Assembly (NCBI RefSeq): GCF_901933205.1
Contig: NC_044600.1
Coordinates: 4,564,501 to 4,628,500, forward strand
DNA: 64,000 nucleotides
Source of the DNA: Camarhynchus parvulus
Lineage: Eukaryota > Chordata > Aves > Passeriformes > Thraupidae
Reading direction: 5' to 3'
Made by a program: the position numbers and the translations under genes. The notes under the pieces are model-generated. The model saw only the letters and a list, made by a program, of their open reading frames with translations, made no database searches and had not been told where the DNA came from. Shown in pieces: positions 37,351-49,120 of this stretch. Position 1 is the stretch's first letter, and each line of letters starts with the position of its first letter.

Positions 37351-38370
37351 AATTCAGTCAGTGCTTCACAGTCTTGGCAAGTAGAGAACAAATGTGTTAA
37401 CATGGAATGAGAAATTACATTCCCAACAATTCCTTGGTATTTGGAGCTGGTAATGTAAATCTTACTACTCATCGTACTCAGAGTTGAAGGGCACAATGTG
37501 GATATATTTTATTTATAGCAACTTCAATAAATATCAAAACTATTCAGTATTAATTGATATTATTTATTAGTAGTGTTTACTCCTTAAAAACTCTGTGTGA
37601 AGTAAAAATTTTGAGTGTAATATCAGAAATTAATTTGCGTGAACTCTGCATGATACAGTGGCAAAATCAGAGAGTAAAAGCAATTATTTATATGTTCCTG
37701 GCACTACACATCACATGGGTACTCATGACCCCAAACAGATCAGGAAATATTGTTATGAAGGACACAGATAAGATAAACTGAATATTTTTGGTGGCTAACA
37801 TCAACAATAGGAAGTTTATAACCATATAATTCAATCTTAGCTGAAACTTCATAACATTAATAATGTGGAAATGTAAGTTGAAAATTATCAGGGGGTTGGG
37901 TTTTCCATAAAATTCAAAACTTTGATGTTGTTACTTTTTGAGGTTCAGTGCAAATCTCTCAGAAATAGAAAAAGGACATACAAATGCAAAATCTTCCCAA
38001 TATTACAAGAATTATTTATTTTTTGGGGCCAGATAAGAAAATTTATCACTTTAGCCTGATCCTGAGATCCCAAAATACCATTCTGTCTCTGATCTCAGAG
38101 CCTGAGCTAGTGTTGTCTTGGATAAAGAGTCTGGATTTTGAGGAACTTCCCTTAAAAAGATGATTTTTTAAAAAAGTGTTGGTTGTTTGAAGATGGTGGG
38201 GCATCTCAGGCTGGAAGTGTGTCCTTAGGGCTGCATCAAGTGGCAGAGACAGCACGTGGAGTTTCTCTCCTTCCTGCAAAATTTATGGATAACTGGAGCT
38301 TTTGGAAACAGCTTAATTTCAAAACAATTCCAAATTGCTATTTTCTGTGCAATTCCCAATCTGAGTGAAA

Positions 38371-38392
38371 CCCTTCCCACCCCCTTTCTCCC
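38371..38392 (-). other. G-quadruplex motif on the minus strand
   Basis: Plus-strand C runs CCC, CCC, CCCCC and CCC at 38371-38373, 38376-38378, 38380-38384 and 38390-38392 give loops of 2, 1 and 5 bases on the minus strand. This meets the canonical rule with three layers. Confidence 0.6.
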
Positions 38393-38789
38393 TTGCTGTT
38401 TTAAATATCTACTTACAATTCATTTTCCAAATGATCCTTCATTCATTTCTCCCCTCGTTCCTTTCCTTTGGCTCTTTTTTCCTCGTGCAATTCCATTGGC
38501 ATTGCTTGGCAGGAACCTCAGTGTTCCTTTCCTGGCCACCAAAGGAGCATCTTCTGGAAGGCCACTTGCCTAAATTCAGTCAAATACTTGTGGGGAATTC
38601 CAAGATACCTGGGCAGAGCCAGTTCCTTCCATCACTGAGGTCTGCTCTCCAAGGCAGATTAATTGTTGAAGTGATGCACTAGTTGCATGGGTATTATAGA
38701 GTCATTTTATCACTCCTGTGAAAGAAGTACCATCCCCATTCCTCCAAATATTCAAACCTTACCTTTTCTGCCTAACGCAGGGGGCACCA

Positions 38790-39240
38790 AGATGAACAAA
38801 CTAGTTATACATGCATGGAAAGTAGCAAGCTGAAAGTAATTGTGTATTCAGTTTTAATGGAGCTGAATCTCCTGCTGAGATTTCAATATCTGACAGCATT
38901 GCTTTCATTGCCCCAAATGCCCAACCTTTCTCTAATGTTTGACCTTGGGTATGATTATATTTCTGTATGTATCTCAAATGATGCAAAATCATTTGCCTAT
39001 ATCAGTCATCTCTCGCTGACAGTCTTGCTCCAGCTCGTGGCAGAAGAGAACAAGTCTGATGGCACTAACAATAGCTAAAATGAGCTTTGATAGATGTTCC
39101 CAGCCCTTCAATAAATACATAAAGCATCTCTATAATGTCATTTTGTTAACTGATAAACAACAAAAGGATGAAGGCATTCACTTTTAACTATATTGCATGT
39201 CATTATTTTCTCATTGCCTTGCGTAGGATAGAGAAGTAGC
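38790..39240. promoter_or_regulatory. candidate conserved non-coding element with inverted repeat
   Basis: About 450 bp without repeats, AT-rich with complex words. It includes an exact inverted repeat, CAAATGAT (38975-38982) and ATCATTTG (38988-38995), with a 5-base spacer. The 87-codon plus-strand frame 38815-39078 is open across part of it, but the protein has no recognisable feature and the minus frame 38801-38992 is open as well, so coding is not supported. Enhancer-type function is inferred. Confidence 0.35.
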
Positions 39241-39537
39241 GTGACCTGCACAGTAGAGGACAGGACTGTTGCTTTCAGTGCTGGTTATTTATATTCTTTG
39301 CTATTCCACCTGCTAAATGAGAGCTGTACAAGTGTGTGACAGGCTCTACCACAGCAGTTTTGTGTCAAGATGTTGACCCACAAACCTGGGCCTGCTCCTG
39401 GTGGTGGCACATCACCCACAGCATTGGCTTTACATTGCTCTGTGCCTGAGGTCAACGTGCAGCTCCTCACAGAAATGCAATTCTTGGGTCCACCTCTTGA
39501 TTTTTTTTCCTCTGTCTGGTCCAACCTGGTCCCAGAA

Positions 39538-39757
39538 GAGGTTTAGGTTGGACAATAGGAAGAAATTCTTCAGAGAAAGAGTGATTGGGCATTGAAAGAG
39601 GGTGGTGGAGTCCCCATCCCTGGAGGTGTTTAAGAGAAGGCTAGATTGGCACTCAGTGCCATGCCCTGGGTGACAAGGTGGTGTCAGGTCACAGGTTGGA
39701 CTCCATGATCTCAAAGGTCTTTTTCAGCCTCAGTAATTCCCAGATTCTGTGATTATT
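39538..39757 (+). mobile_element. CR1 LINE remnant (3' region)
   Basis: Blocks in order: 'gtttaggttggacaatagga', 'agaaattcttcagagaaaga', 'gggcattg', 'ggtggtggagtccccatccc', 'tggaggtgtttaagagaagg', 'ggcactcagtgccatgccct', 'acaaggtggtgtcaggtcac', 'aggttggactccatgatctc', 'aaaggtctttttcagcctca', 'gattctgtgatt'. The segment expected between 'gcattg' and 'gaggtggtggag' (the 'gaacgggctgcccaggg' part) is missing, an internal deletion of about 15 bp. It belongs to the CR1 group with the 'gtgccatgg...gtgacatggtggtgtcaggtc' 3' region. Confidence 0.95.
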
Positions 39758-42700
39758 TGCCTTATAGCCCTTGCTCTAGAGGAGTTCCTACACCGTGCTG
39801 GGCTGGCAGAGATGGGTCCAGGAGCAGCATTTTCACGGTGTTTACAGATGTGTGCAGAGGTTTGGAGATGATGTAACAGTAAATTACTGCATCTCAGGAG
39901 AGAAGGAAGAGTTGCCTCCCATTCCTGGCATCCCCACAATGAAGTGGCCATTGGGGAGGAGCTGGGGGGTGGCAGAGAGGGAAGTTGTGGGTGTGAGGAA
40001 AAGGGACTTTGGCTAGATGGGGACAAAGGGACTTTTTTTCCAGTGTGGCTCCACCAGGCAGCCTCAGTGTGATTGATGTTCCTGTGAGGGTAACAAGAGG
40101 GAAAACTTGATAGGAGCCTCTTTTTTCAGGTCTCTGTAAACTGGGCACATTATTTTAATAGTACACCATTAAGGTATTTATCTTAATTTAAAAAAATAAT
40201 ATTTCCCTTGTTGTTTGCAATTGCCCACTAGAAACGAAATCCCTTTCCTGACCGAGGATCCTTTACAGTCCTGAGCTGGTTGTTATTGCAGGTTGCCTCG
40301 GGAATACTGTGTTACTGAGTTTCAGACTTTCCTCAGAAACACTGAGGGGAATTTAACAGCATCTGAAAATACAGATAAAGAAATACATGGACCATGCAAA
40401 CAAAAGTAAGTGGGATAAAAAGGGATGTGTTTACCAGATGGTGCATGGGAAAAAAAGGTCCACAAAGAAGCCCCTTGGTCTGACTGCAAGGCTTGTTAGG
40501 GATGCAGAGCACTGACCAAGCTCACTGGAGTTTGAAATCCCAAGGGCAGTTTTGGGTTTCTTGCTGTGCACTGCAGAAGGTGATTTAATAATTCATCTGA
40601 AACTGTGCAAAACTTTCTGTTGACTTAATTTACTCTGTCTTCAAGCAGATTTTTAGTTTTTCTGGGAGATTTTAACCCAGTATTGAGGAACTATAAATAG
40701 ATGGAGGCCTAAACCCTGGGTCTAGAGAGTTTCACTCATGACTTGTTGAACCTGGACAATCTGACCAGTGGTTTGTCTGAATTTACAAAGAGAAATGGGC
40801 ACAGGGAGGCTTAAAGGAGTTAAATTTGCTGTTTCTGTACACTGGTCTGCCTTAGTACAGCCTGTCTACTTCCCAAGAAACAGAGTAAAGAGAAATTAAG
40901 GCAAATCCGGGCCCTGGTGTGTAGAAGGGGTGAGAGCTTTAGTGCTGGGAGCTACTGTCAAGTGTTTTTTACACAAATGCAAGATTTCAACACCTTTCTG
41001 CTTCTACTGCTAATAAATGTCCCTGGTAAATTTACATTTCCTTCTCGCTCACAAACATTCAAATGCTTCATTAGTGTTTGTTGCTTTGTCTTTTAATATT
41101 AACTATCTCACTTCCAGTGCCTTTTATTTTGGCACACATTCTTAATAATTTGTGGAAAACATGGCAAGAGGTCAAAATGTTTATTGGTCACTTACTCCAT
41201 TCTGGTGCCTGCTGCCATGGGGGCACCTTGGTTCTTTAAATAACACATTAAAACCATCAAGCTACCAATCATTAAGGAATCACAACCATCCATATTCTGT
41301 TTTAAACACCTTTTAGGAAAATTTTCTCAATTTTCTTCTTTCCAGGATGTGAATTTGGCTTCCAGTAGGCCATCAAGTTACTCAGAGTTCTGCAAAATAT
41401 ATCAAGGACTGAATCCACTCACAAACACATCTTGGAAATAGCCTTTAAAATAGAAAGAAGTCTTTCCCAAATATAAAGGGCTTTTGTTTGAGGGAAGAAA
41501 AACCTGTCTATAAGTGATATCTCAGATAAAAACATTTACATAGTCTAAGTAGCTGTCCAAAAATGAAGCACAAACTCAAGTTCACTTTTTCATTGCAGGC
41601 ATGTTCGTTTCTGGTAAAAAATGGATGTTCCAACTCAGGAAGTCAGAACAACATGTACAAGTGGCCCAAATTGGTTTTGATTAACAAGGTTTTCTGCCTG
41701 GAAGTCACTTTATCTTCATCCCATTAGCTCCACAACAAAATAAATGAATCTAATGCATTAGGCTGAGCCATGCTCTTGCAGGGTGAATGCAAAGAAAAAT
41801 CCTCGCCCAAGAGCTGTGCAAATATTTTATATAAAATGTTGTTTTTCAACTTAATATTCCCCTTGGAGTTTATGTGGTAAGAATGCAAAGTTTTCTGCCT
41901 CCTTTCATTGTCTTCTCTTGTTCTGCTGATGTCTGATATTCCAGACATGGATCGTGCAACATTGGAATGGTGTGGTGTAACGTTGGGCTGTTGAGATGCT
42001 CATTCCACACAGTTGTTGCAGCTCTGATCCTTTTACAAATGCATTTCCTGGAGTCTGCGTTTTGGTACAGATCACTGGAAAAGGAGCATTTTTTTTCAAT
42101 GGGACAAGCAGGAAACTTTGCTGTGTACAAAACCCCTTCATGCCTTGAGGATCACTTTCCACCTCATGTGCCAATCAAAGCAAAGAATCCCCTTCCACAT
42201 CTAAGTCTGGTTTTCCCTTTCTCATTTTTCTGTAAGGAAGTTGATTTTTCCTCAATTATTTCAAGTTGCATTGCTTAGAAAGTCAGGTTTAAAGTAGATT
42301 TTATTGTCTATGCAAAAGCATGATTTTCAGTGCTTGTTCCTGCTCAGAGGTTATTCCAAATATTTGATTTCCAGATTGAGCAAAGGTTTTGTTTTCACAA
42401 CTTTTCCAAAAAATCTCTGTTCTAGGCTATTGATAGGTGGCTGAAATGTGTTTTTGTGAGGAGAGAGTAGTCGTGAGTTTGGCTCCAAGGAATCTTGTCC
42501 TTTAATTCCACTCTACCCCCAATATCTCTACCACAGAAAATGTATTTATTTCCAAAGTTATCTTGGGAACTATGAGTAAGTGCAGTTGAATTCCTTTGAT
42601 GTTCTGCATAAGGAAATATGAATATCCAGAAAGAGACCTTAAGGAAGATTTTTTTTCTTGATTATATAAAACCTGAATGTGACTGAACTTTCATAATTTA

Positions 42701-45429
42701 TTTTTAATTTCTCTAAGCAATGTAATACATAATTTTAATTTTAGGAAGAGCTATCATTAAAAAATAGCAGTTATAGAGGAGTCTTCCAAATTCTTCTGGG
42801 CAAGAGGGTGTTATTCTTACCACCTACAGAAAAATTGTGAGTTTAACCAAAGTTCAGTATTAACTAAAACCCCAGTGGCAGTGCTGGTGCTTCTTCTTGC
42901 TATACCTCACTATAATCTAAGCCAAATCACCAAGAGAATAAATTCCCACATAATCTGTGTTTTCTTAGGGTTCTTTATCTTCTTACTTAAAAATTGTCCA
43001 TGAAAAAATGAGCACGTTCATAGGAACATGACTAAAATATTTGCAATGGAAAATATGTGAGAACAAAACATTATTCAAATTATTCAAATTTCAAAAATAT
43101 ACAATTGCAACCAGGGCTGTCGTGTTCAGCTCCAGCAGACACACTGGATTGTCTTTTTTTTTTTCAAGTGGATAATTTATGTAATTAACCATGATGCAAT
43201 GAATTTTAAATTGTATATTAAAATGGCAAAATTAGGTAGTTAGGAAAAAAATATGATGCGGTTTACATTCTTACTTACTGTTAGAATTTTTTTATTGCAG
43301 GACTTAAAATTGCAGCTGGCAGCTTTTTAATATGAATCTTGTCCACAGAAAGTGTTTTCCCTGACCATCCTGACCTGTGTGTTGTGATAATTTTTTAAAA
43401 AATCAAATTATTACATTTGTAAAATATTGTTCTTGCTCATGTGCACACTGATGTTTTTTTTGGTTATTGTTTGTCATCTAAGAATGCACATTAGGCTTAA
43501 CACCACGAAATCTAAATGTGCTTTTTTTTATATTCAGTCTTTTACATTTTAAGCAGACCCAGCATGTACGAAGTCCCTTTTTTCTCAGAAAATTTCATAT
43601 AAACTTAATTCTGCAGCTCCTATCAAGAATTGTTCTTTGCTGCATTACACCTCTTGATCCCGTTTATCTGCATAATTCAAATGCAACCCTGAAAGATATA
43701 AACATAGTGACAGTTTTAAACATATTTTCTGATAATCAGCACAAACTATTACTTGAACCTATTCAATAACATCACCCTGACAGACGGAATTCAATGACCC
43801 TCAATAACAACAGATACAATCTCATTGTATAAAATTATATTATGACATGATTGTGTTGAGTTATGACTGAGGTTGACTTGCAATATGGCACGTGTTTTCT
43901 TTAGGAGAAGATGATACTTATTGACATTGAGATAATGCAGGATCTAAATTGTGCAGCCTGAGCTTCTGTCATGAAAAAAATCCCCCAAGAGTAAAGAGCT
44001 GTGTGTGTACAACCAGCAGACAAATAAATAGTCAAATACTGCTGTGTTTAGCAAGAACAGAACTGTTATTTAACACAAATTTCTTTGCTGGGGCAGGTTC
44101 TTTGGTAGCTGTTGCTGATGTTGGGTGGCTCAGTTCACGTTCCAGAGCTGGGAGGAAAAGGGAGAAAAAGGAGATTGGAATTGGAAATCTCTGGCTGTGG
44201 CTGTCAGTGAGAGATCTTCTCTGCTGGGATCTGGCAAACCAAGCTCACTCCTAGACTAGGACAGCTGTCCAGGTGGGTATTCAGTGGTTGAAAAAGCCAA
44301 AGTGACTCCAGAACATCAGGTTCGCTGAGGTGTTGGGGGAGCCTGTGTTGTTGACAAGATGAGCACAGCTCCTGGCCAGGAGAGCCAATGTTTCCACCTT
44401 CTGTCCTTCCTTGGTCAGAGCTCCTCATTCCAGGGAAAGGGGGACATTGGGAAGCTGCTGGACTTTGGGGTGTTTGGGGGGGCAAAAGTGCTGAAAGGGA
44501 GAACAGCACAGACGGTGTCAAACACTCCTGGCGAGACTCCAGGTAACGGGCAAATGGACAGGGCAAGGTCCAGGTGGGATCACTGCTGGAACTGCTGGAA
44601 GTTGCTGGCCAGACTTGGCCAAGACTTTGCGCTTGGTGTCTTGGAGATCTGTGGGTAGATGTAAAATTCCTGTGTGTGTGCGCTTCTCCTCCAAAGAAAA
44701 ACACCCCAAACCCACAAAAACAGAGTGAAATATCATTATAATTCCTGTTTTCAGGAAAGCTATTTTGCTAAATAATGAGAAAACCCCAATGTCTTCAATC
44801 CAATTGAATGAGGAAAAACAACCATTCAAAAGTGTCCAGAAGGACAATGGTCTTTTACTTTTTATGTGAGAGCAAAAAAGGTTTTTGTCCAAAAGCCAAA
44901 GCTTCTGAACATTGGGAGTCCCAGCACGTGCAGATGTTGAGGGGTTTGGGTTTGTTTGCCTGACTCATTGGTAGAGCTGATGATTGTATAAAACTTCATT
45001 ATTACAAGCAGGTTAGAAACACGGAGCTTGTTTATGAATAAATAATTCTGTGTCTATTCTGCAAGGTAGGAAGGACACTTAGGACGTTCAACCTCTCCAA
45101 GGATGCCGTGAGCAGGAAGTATATGTGGCAGGAAAGCAGATTTATGGTCAGGTAAATATAGGAAGGAAATGACACTCACAATAAATGGCATTAGTGGGGT
45201 TTACATACAAAGACAGAAGTCAAGGCCATTGAGGGCATCCACAGGTTAAAATTTAGTACAGAGAGAAAAGTGCAGGATTTTGAGTCATTTCCATTACTAA
45301 TGAGATAAAAATCAATGTCCAAATACTTCCTTACTGGCAAAAATCACTGAAAATAACAATCTGCTGTATAATATCAAAATCCAATGTCACTAATTTGAGG
45401 GATGATACAAACTCCATGCTGCCTTCAAA
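39758..45429. other. non-coding stretch
   Basis: Over 5.6 kb no repeat or gene is recognised. AT-rich, complex blocks at 40960-41330 and 43780-43960 are weak conserved-element candidates. A tandem ATTATTCAA pair lies at about 43070-43087. The 166-codon minus frame at 44204-44704 overlaps another open plus frame and has no recognisable domain, so I do not call a gene. Confidence 0.5.
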
Positions 45430-45477
45430 AAAATACTTTTGTGGTTCCCTGAAATGTGGTTTCCACAAAAGTATTTT
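45430..45477. repeat. 15-bp perfect inverted repeat (hairpin)
   Basis: AAAATACTTTTGTGG (45430-45444) and CCACAAAAGTATTTT (45463-45477) are exact complements separated by 18 bases. A 15-bp arm without mismatch is long for chance in a 64-kb window. Possibilities are a remnant of a short inverted-repeat transposon, a hairpin-forming transcript or a recent local inverted duplication. I see no target-site duplication, and the arms are not followed by a longer element. Confidence 0.8.
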
Positions 45478-46679
45478 GTGGAGAAAAGAATCCATTAGCT
45501 GTTTGCTCTGCTGGCCTGGAAGGGGCCAACATGTGCCTGGTGGCGTTTCCACCATGGATCCAGGGATCCCAGAGGGATGCTTGGCTCTCATTATCAGAGC
45601 AGGATTGCTGGGGAGAGGCACGAGGGGGTTACATCCATAAGTGCAGTGGTCTAGAACGCCCTGCCCAGGCTGAGGAGTGACCAACCCCATTAACCACAAG
45701 CTCTCCGCAGTGCTTCCCCCACTGGGCTCACTCCTGGGTGCAGACACGTGTTCCTCACGTGCTGGCAGAGCCCTGCCCACCCTGCAGGGCTGGGGGCTGC
45801 TCTGCTCTGCCCTCCCAGAAATTGTCTCCCTTCCCTCTGAAGTTTTCCCCCTCTCCTGCAGCAGTGCGAGGTCAGGCACACAAAGGTGCTGTCCCCTGAT
45901 TGCAGCAAACACCGCCATGTGTTGTATGTTTGATGAATTAAAAGGATGCTGCCAACTTAATTACACTGTAACCCTTCAATAAAGGAAGGGCAGAGCTGAT
46001 TAACTAGTGAATAATTGGGGGCTGATTGATGGCTTTCTCCCTCACTGCTAAAGGCTGTATATATAATTATTTTGCCTGTGGGCCTAATTTTGCCACTGTT
46101 AGCTTCCACTTTTGTCATCAGCTGTAATTTATGGATGGGGCCTGAAGCCTTAAAAAAGGCTGGAAAATGAAATAGCCCCAAATCCCCAGATATGTCACCT
46201 GGAAATGGCCAGCAGGCAGCCTTTAACATCAACATTTGCAGCCATTTAGCAGCATTAACACCTCATGCTTAGCCGGAAAATAATATTATCATTTGTCAAC
46301 AACTATCATAATATAGATTTTTTTCCTGACATGTAATAATGTTGCATCACTCACACCAATGATTTAATATATGTTTTAAATGCAAGATCAATTTATTGCA
46401 ACTGAATAGCAAATTCTTCTAGTAATGCACCAAAAGAAAATAAGAGAGCCAGAGGAGGAAGACCCACATCCCTCGTTGCAGTTGGTTCCAGAATTAGCAT
46501 CTAAGTCTCTAGTGAACCCCCCAAATCACAGCAAACTCAGATGATTTTTGAAACTTGGTTTAAACAATATATAAAAATACTTTTTCTTTGAACTTTGAAA
46601 GATGCAGCAGCAGCTTCAAAGAAAATATAGTTAATGAACCACTGAGCTTAAAAAACATTGGGGCACAATTTTCCACTGG

Positions 46680-46689
46680 CTGTCAATCA
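46680..46689 (-). promoter_or_regulatory. PBX-MEIS composite motif
   Basis: CTGTCAATCA is the exact reverse complement of TGATTGACAG, the canonical PBX-MEIS decamer. It sits in AT-rich, repeat-free sequence. A 10-mer match occurs by chance occasionally in 64 kb, so meaning depends on conservation. Confidence 0.45.
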
Positions 46690-47010
46690 GCAGAGCTGTA
46701 CAAGAGCCCGTGGAGCTCCACTGGTTTGCACAGGATGTAGATCTGGCTCTTTGTATTTTAAATTGAAATAAGATTTCTTACATTTTTTTCTTTTTTTATA
46801 GAGAAACAAAACCTAATCATTAATTCTGCAAAGTAACAGCAAAAGACACTTTGTTTTGAAGGATTGAATTGCTTCAGTGGCAAAGAGATGCCCCCCCAAA
46901 AGTCAGCCTGTTTGGGGAAAACACCACATGCTGATTAGAGCTGCTCCAGTGACTGCCTGCTTTATATTCCACGAAGATTTTTTCAATAAAGTAATAACAA
47001 CTTAGATTCA

Positions 47011-47046
47011 CTTTTTTTTTCTTTTTTTCTTTTTTTTTTTTTTTTT
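47011..47046 (+). repeat. T-rich homopolymer tract
   Basis: Thirty-six bases of T interrupted by three C (47011, 47021, 47029). It generates a poly-lysine run in a minus-strand open frame that should not be taken as a protein. Confidence 0.9.
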
Positions 47047-48156
47047 GGAACCCATATTTAAACATCATGGAGAGGAGCCTTCTAATTTATAAGCCAAGAT
47101 ATACAAATCCTCTCTCTCAAATTTCCTTTGTTGTTTTGTCCTCGCCGAGCACTCCCTTGCCTATGAATCACAGAAAGATTTGAAGAACCTTTCAGTCAAA
47201 GCTCAGTTTTGTGCCAGTGGGCACTGGCCAGGAAAAAAAAAAAAAGATTGATATTTGCCCTCTCTTCTTATCTGCACTTGATTTATAAGTCAGTGCGAGT
47301 ATGCAAGAGAAATAAAGGCAAAGACCTTGATGCCTCCCTGTGGAGAATATGCACCATTTGGATTGAAGGCATGAAAGAGGAGAAATTAATGGTAAGCTGT
47401 TCATCTGTCACTACTGCCAGCCTGATGGTTTTGCAGGGAAGGAGAGGACTGGCTGACATGCCCTCCAGTCAAGGGCATGACTGCCCGCTGTTCTCATATT
47501 ATAAACACAGTGCTTTGGGTTTCTGAGGGATTTAAATTTAAATTATACTGTACTTTGGATAGGCAAATCTTTACACAAGTTTATTTTCTTGAAGTATTAA
47601 CATGCAGGATTTCGCTGGCTTTATGTGGAAGAAAAATAAAAATTAAGTCCCTCTGTTTGATAAAAATGTGTAGCAGACTCTTAAAATGTATCCCTATTTC
47701 TAAAGCAGTGTGTTATATTGTAATGAGATTTAAATTTATATATGCATTGAAGATTTAGGCACAGGCATAAATAGATAAGCTTTAGTTATTCTACTTTCTG
47801 GCACATAGGGAAAGATTAAAAAGTTCAAAATAGGAGTTGAATATTTTTTTCTATTAAAATGGTATAATACTAAGTGCTGCTATCGATGACAACATTAGGA
47901 ACACATCTGGAGGATAAAAACCGACACAAAACTTTCATGTTGTTCTCAACGACAAGAAAAATGTACTTATTGCTAAATGACTTATTTTCAGGGCTGAGCA
48001 TTTGTGTCATCTCATGCTGCTTTTGAAATGTTTTGGTCTGCTCGAGTCCTCACGATGCTCCTGTGGCTCTGATGAACCTCTGTGTGTCACCAAAGGTATT
48101 GGGGATAATTGGAGAGGTTTGGGGTGCCTGGCTTGGTTTGGATAAGTGCACAAGGA

Positions 48157-48192
48157 CCTGAACTTGGTGTTAAATTTTGCACCAAGTTCAGG
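48157..48192. repeat. 13-bp perfect inverted repeat (hairpin)
   Basis: CCTGAACTTGGTG (48157-48169) and CACCAAGTTCAGG (48180-48192) are exact complements around a 10-base AT-rich loop. The stem is too short for a typical microRNA precursor (about 30 bp). No element with matching ends is visible around it. Confidence 0.8.
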
Positions 48193-48689
48193 GTTCAAAT
48201 CTGGGGACATTACAACCACCCAGACCCACTGGCTGTTTAAAACTCTCTTTGCTGAGCAACAGTGGGCTGGGAATTCCTGGTTTCCATGAAAAAATGGAAA
48301 AGTGAGTTGCTAGTTTACTGGTTTCAAATTACCTTGTGTTTTATAAACTAAGAGTCAAAAAAAAAAAAAGACTTCACTTATTTTTGTTAAAGTCTTCTGA
48401 GTTTGGAGCTAATTTCATTATTTCCTGAAGCTTGAGTTGTGATTCCTGAAATCCTGGTTTAGGCAACAGATTTCAATGATAACTGTGCACAATTAAAATG
48501 ATGTTTGTTCTTTCTCCAGCAAAATTATTGGCTGGCTGAAAGAACAGGGAATCTTCCACAAACCTGACAAAGATAAACCAGTCAGAGAAGAGGGGATGGG
48601 CGTTGCTTAGGTCTGAGATGATCCTCTAGGATGCTCAGGAAGGAAGGATAACCTTCCCTCTGCCATGACTGGCATCTTCAAAGCATCAC

Positions 48690-49120
48690 ACCATGCAAAG
48701 CTCATGGAGCTCAACCAGTGCAAGGTGCTGCCCTGGGTCAGGGCAATCCCAAGCACAAATCCAGGCTGGATGGGGAATGGATGGAGAGCAGCCCCAAGGA
48801 GAAGGAATTGGGGGTGGTGGTGGATATGAAGCTCTGCAAATCCCAGCTGTGGGCACTGGATCCCAGAACCTCCCCATGTCCTGGGTTCCTCCTCAGCGTG
48901 GGCAGCAGGAAGGAAGGGATTCTGCCCGTCTGCCCCATTCAGGTGAGACCCCACCTGCAGAGCTGCCCCAGCCCTGGGTCCAACAGCAGAAGGATGTGGA
49001 GGAGGCCACAGAGATGCTCCAAGGGCTGGAACCCCTCTGGAGCCAGGCTGGGAGAGCTGAGGGCGTCCACCTGGTGAAGAGAAGGCTCCAGGGAGACCTT
49101 GGAACCTCTTCCTTGTCCTT
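48690..49120 (+). mobile_element. CR1 LINE fragment (ORF2 C-terminal coding region)
   Basis: Unlike the other copies, this one contains coding sequence. The reading frame starting near 48718 shows GQGNPKHKSRLDGEWMESS and KELGVVVDMKL, then ILPV followed by VRPHL, in the order seen at the C-terminus of CR1 reverse transcriptase ORF2, after the catalytic core. A frame-preserving stretch of about 120 codons survives, but no catalytic motif is present. It starts at 'ctcatggagctcaacca' and stops after 'agaaggctccagggagacct', so the 3' end of the element is missing. It is a pseudogenic fragment, not a gene. Confidence 0.9.

Larger units (their letters stand above)
36291..39537. other. non-coding stretch
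   Basis: Contains a perfect octamer ATGCAAAT at 36391-36398, a CA/TG-rich patch at about 36660-36705, a T tract at 37319-37350 and an AT-rich block at 37500-37880. No transposon or gene is recognised. The G-quadruplex at 38371-38392 and the block at 38790-39240 are listed separately. Confidence 0.5.
45478..48156. other. non-coding stretch
   Basis: 45500-45920 is GC-rich with few CpGs, and opposing open frames (195 codons minus, 101 plus) cover it; no domain is recognised. 45940-46440 is AT-rich, repeat-free and enhancer-like. A PBX-MEIS motif at 46680 and a T-rich tract at 47011 are listed separately. Confidence 0.45.

Noticed and set aside
45331..45918. 195-codon minus-strand frame
   Set aside because: It spans the 45430-45477 hairpin and a GC-rich patch, overlaps open frames on the other strand and has no recognisable motif. 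GC-rich sequence lowers stop frequency.
46874..47068. minus-strand frame with a lysine-rich run
   Set aside because: The lysines are translation of the T-rich homopolymer tract at 47011-47046.
48180..48205. possible tRNA B box (gggttcaaatctggg)
   Set aside because: It resembles GGTTCAAATCC, but no A box, acceptor stem or anticodon arm can be built around it.
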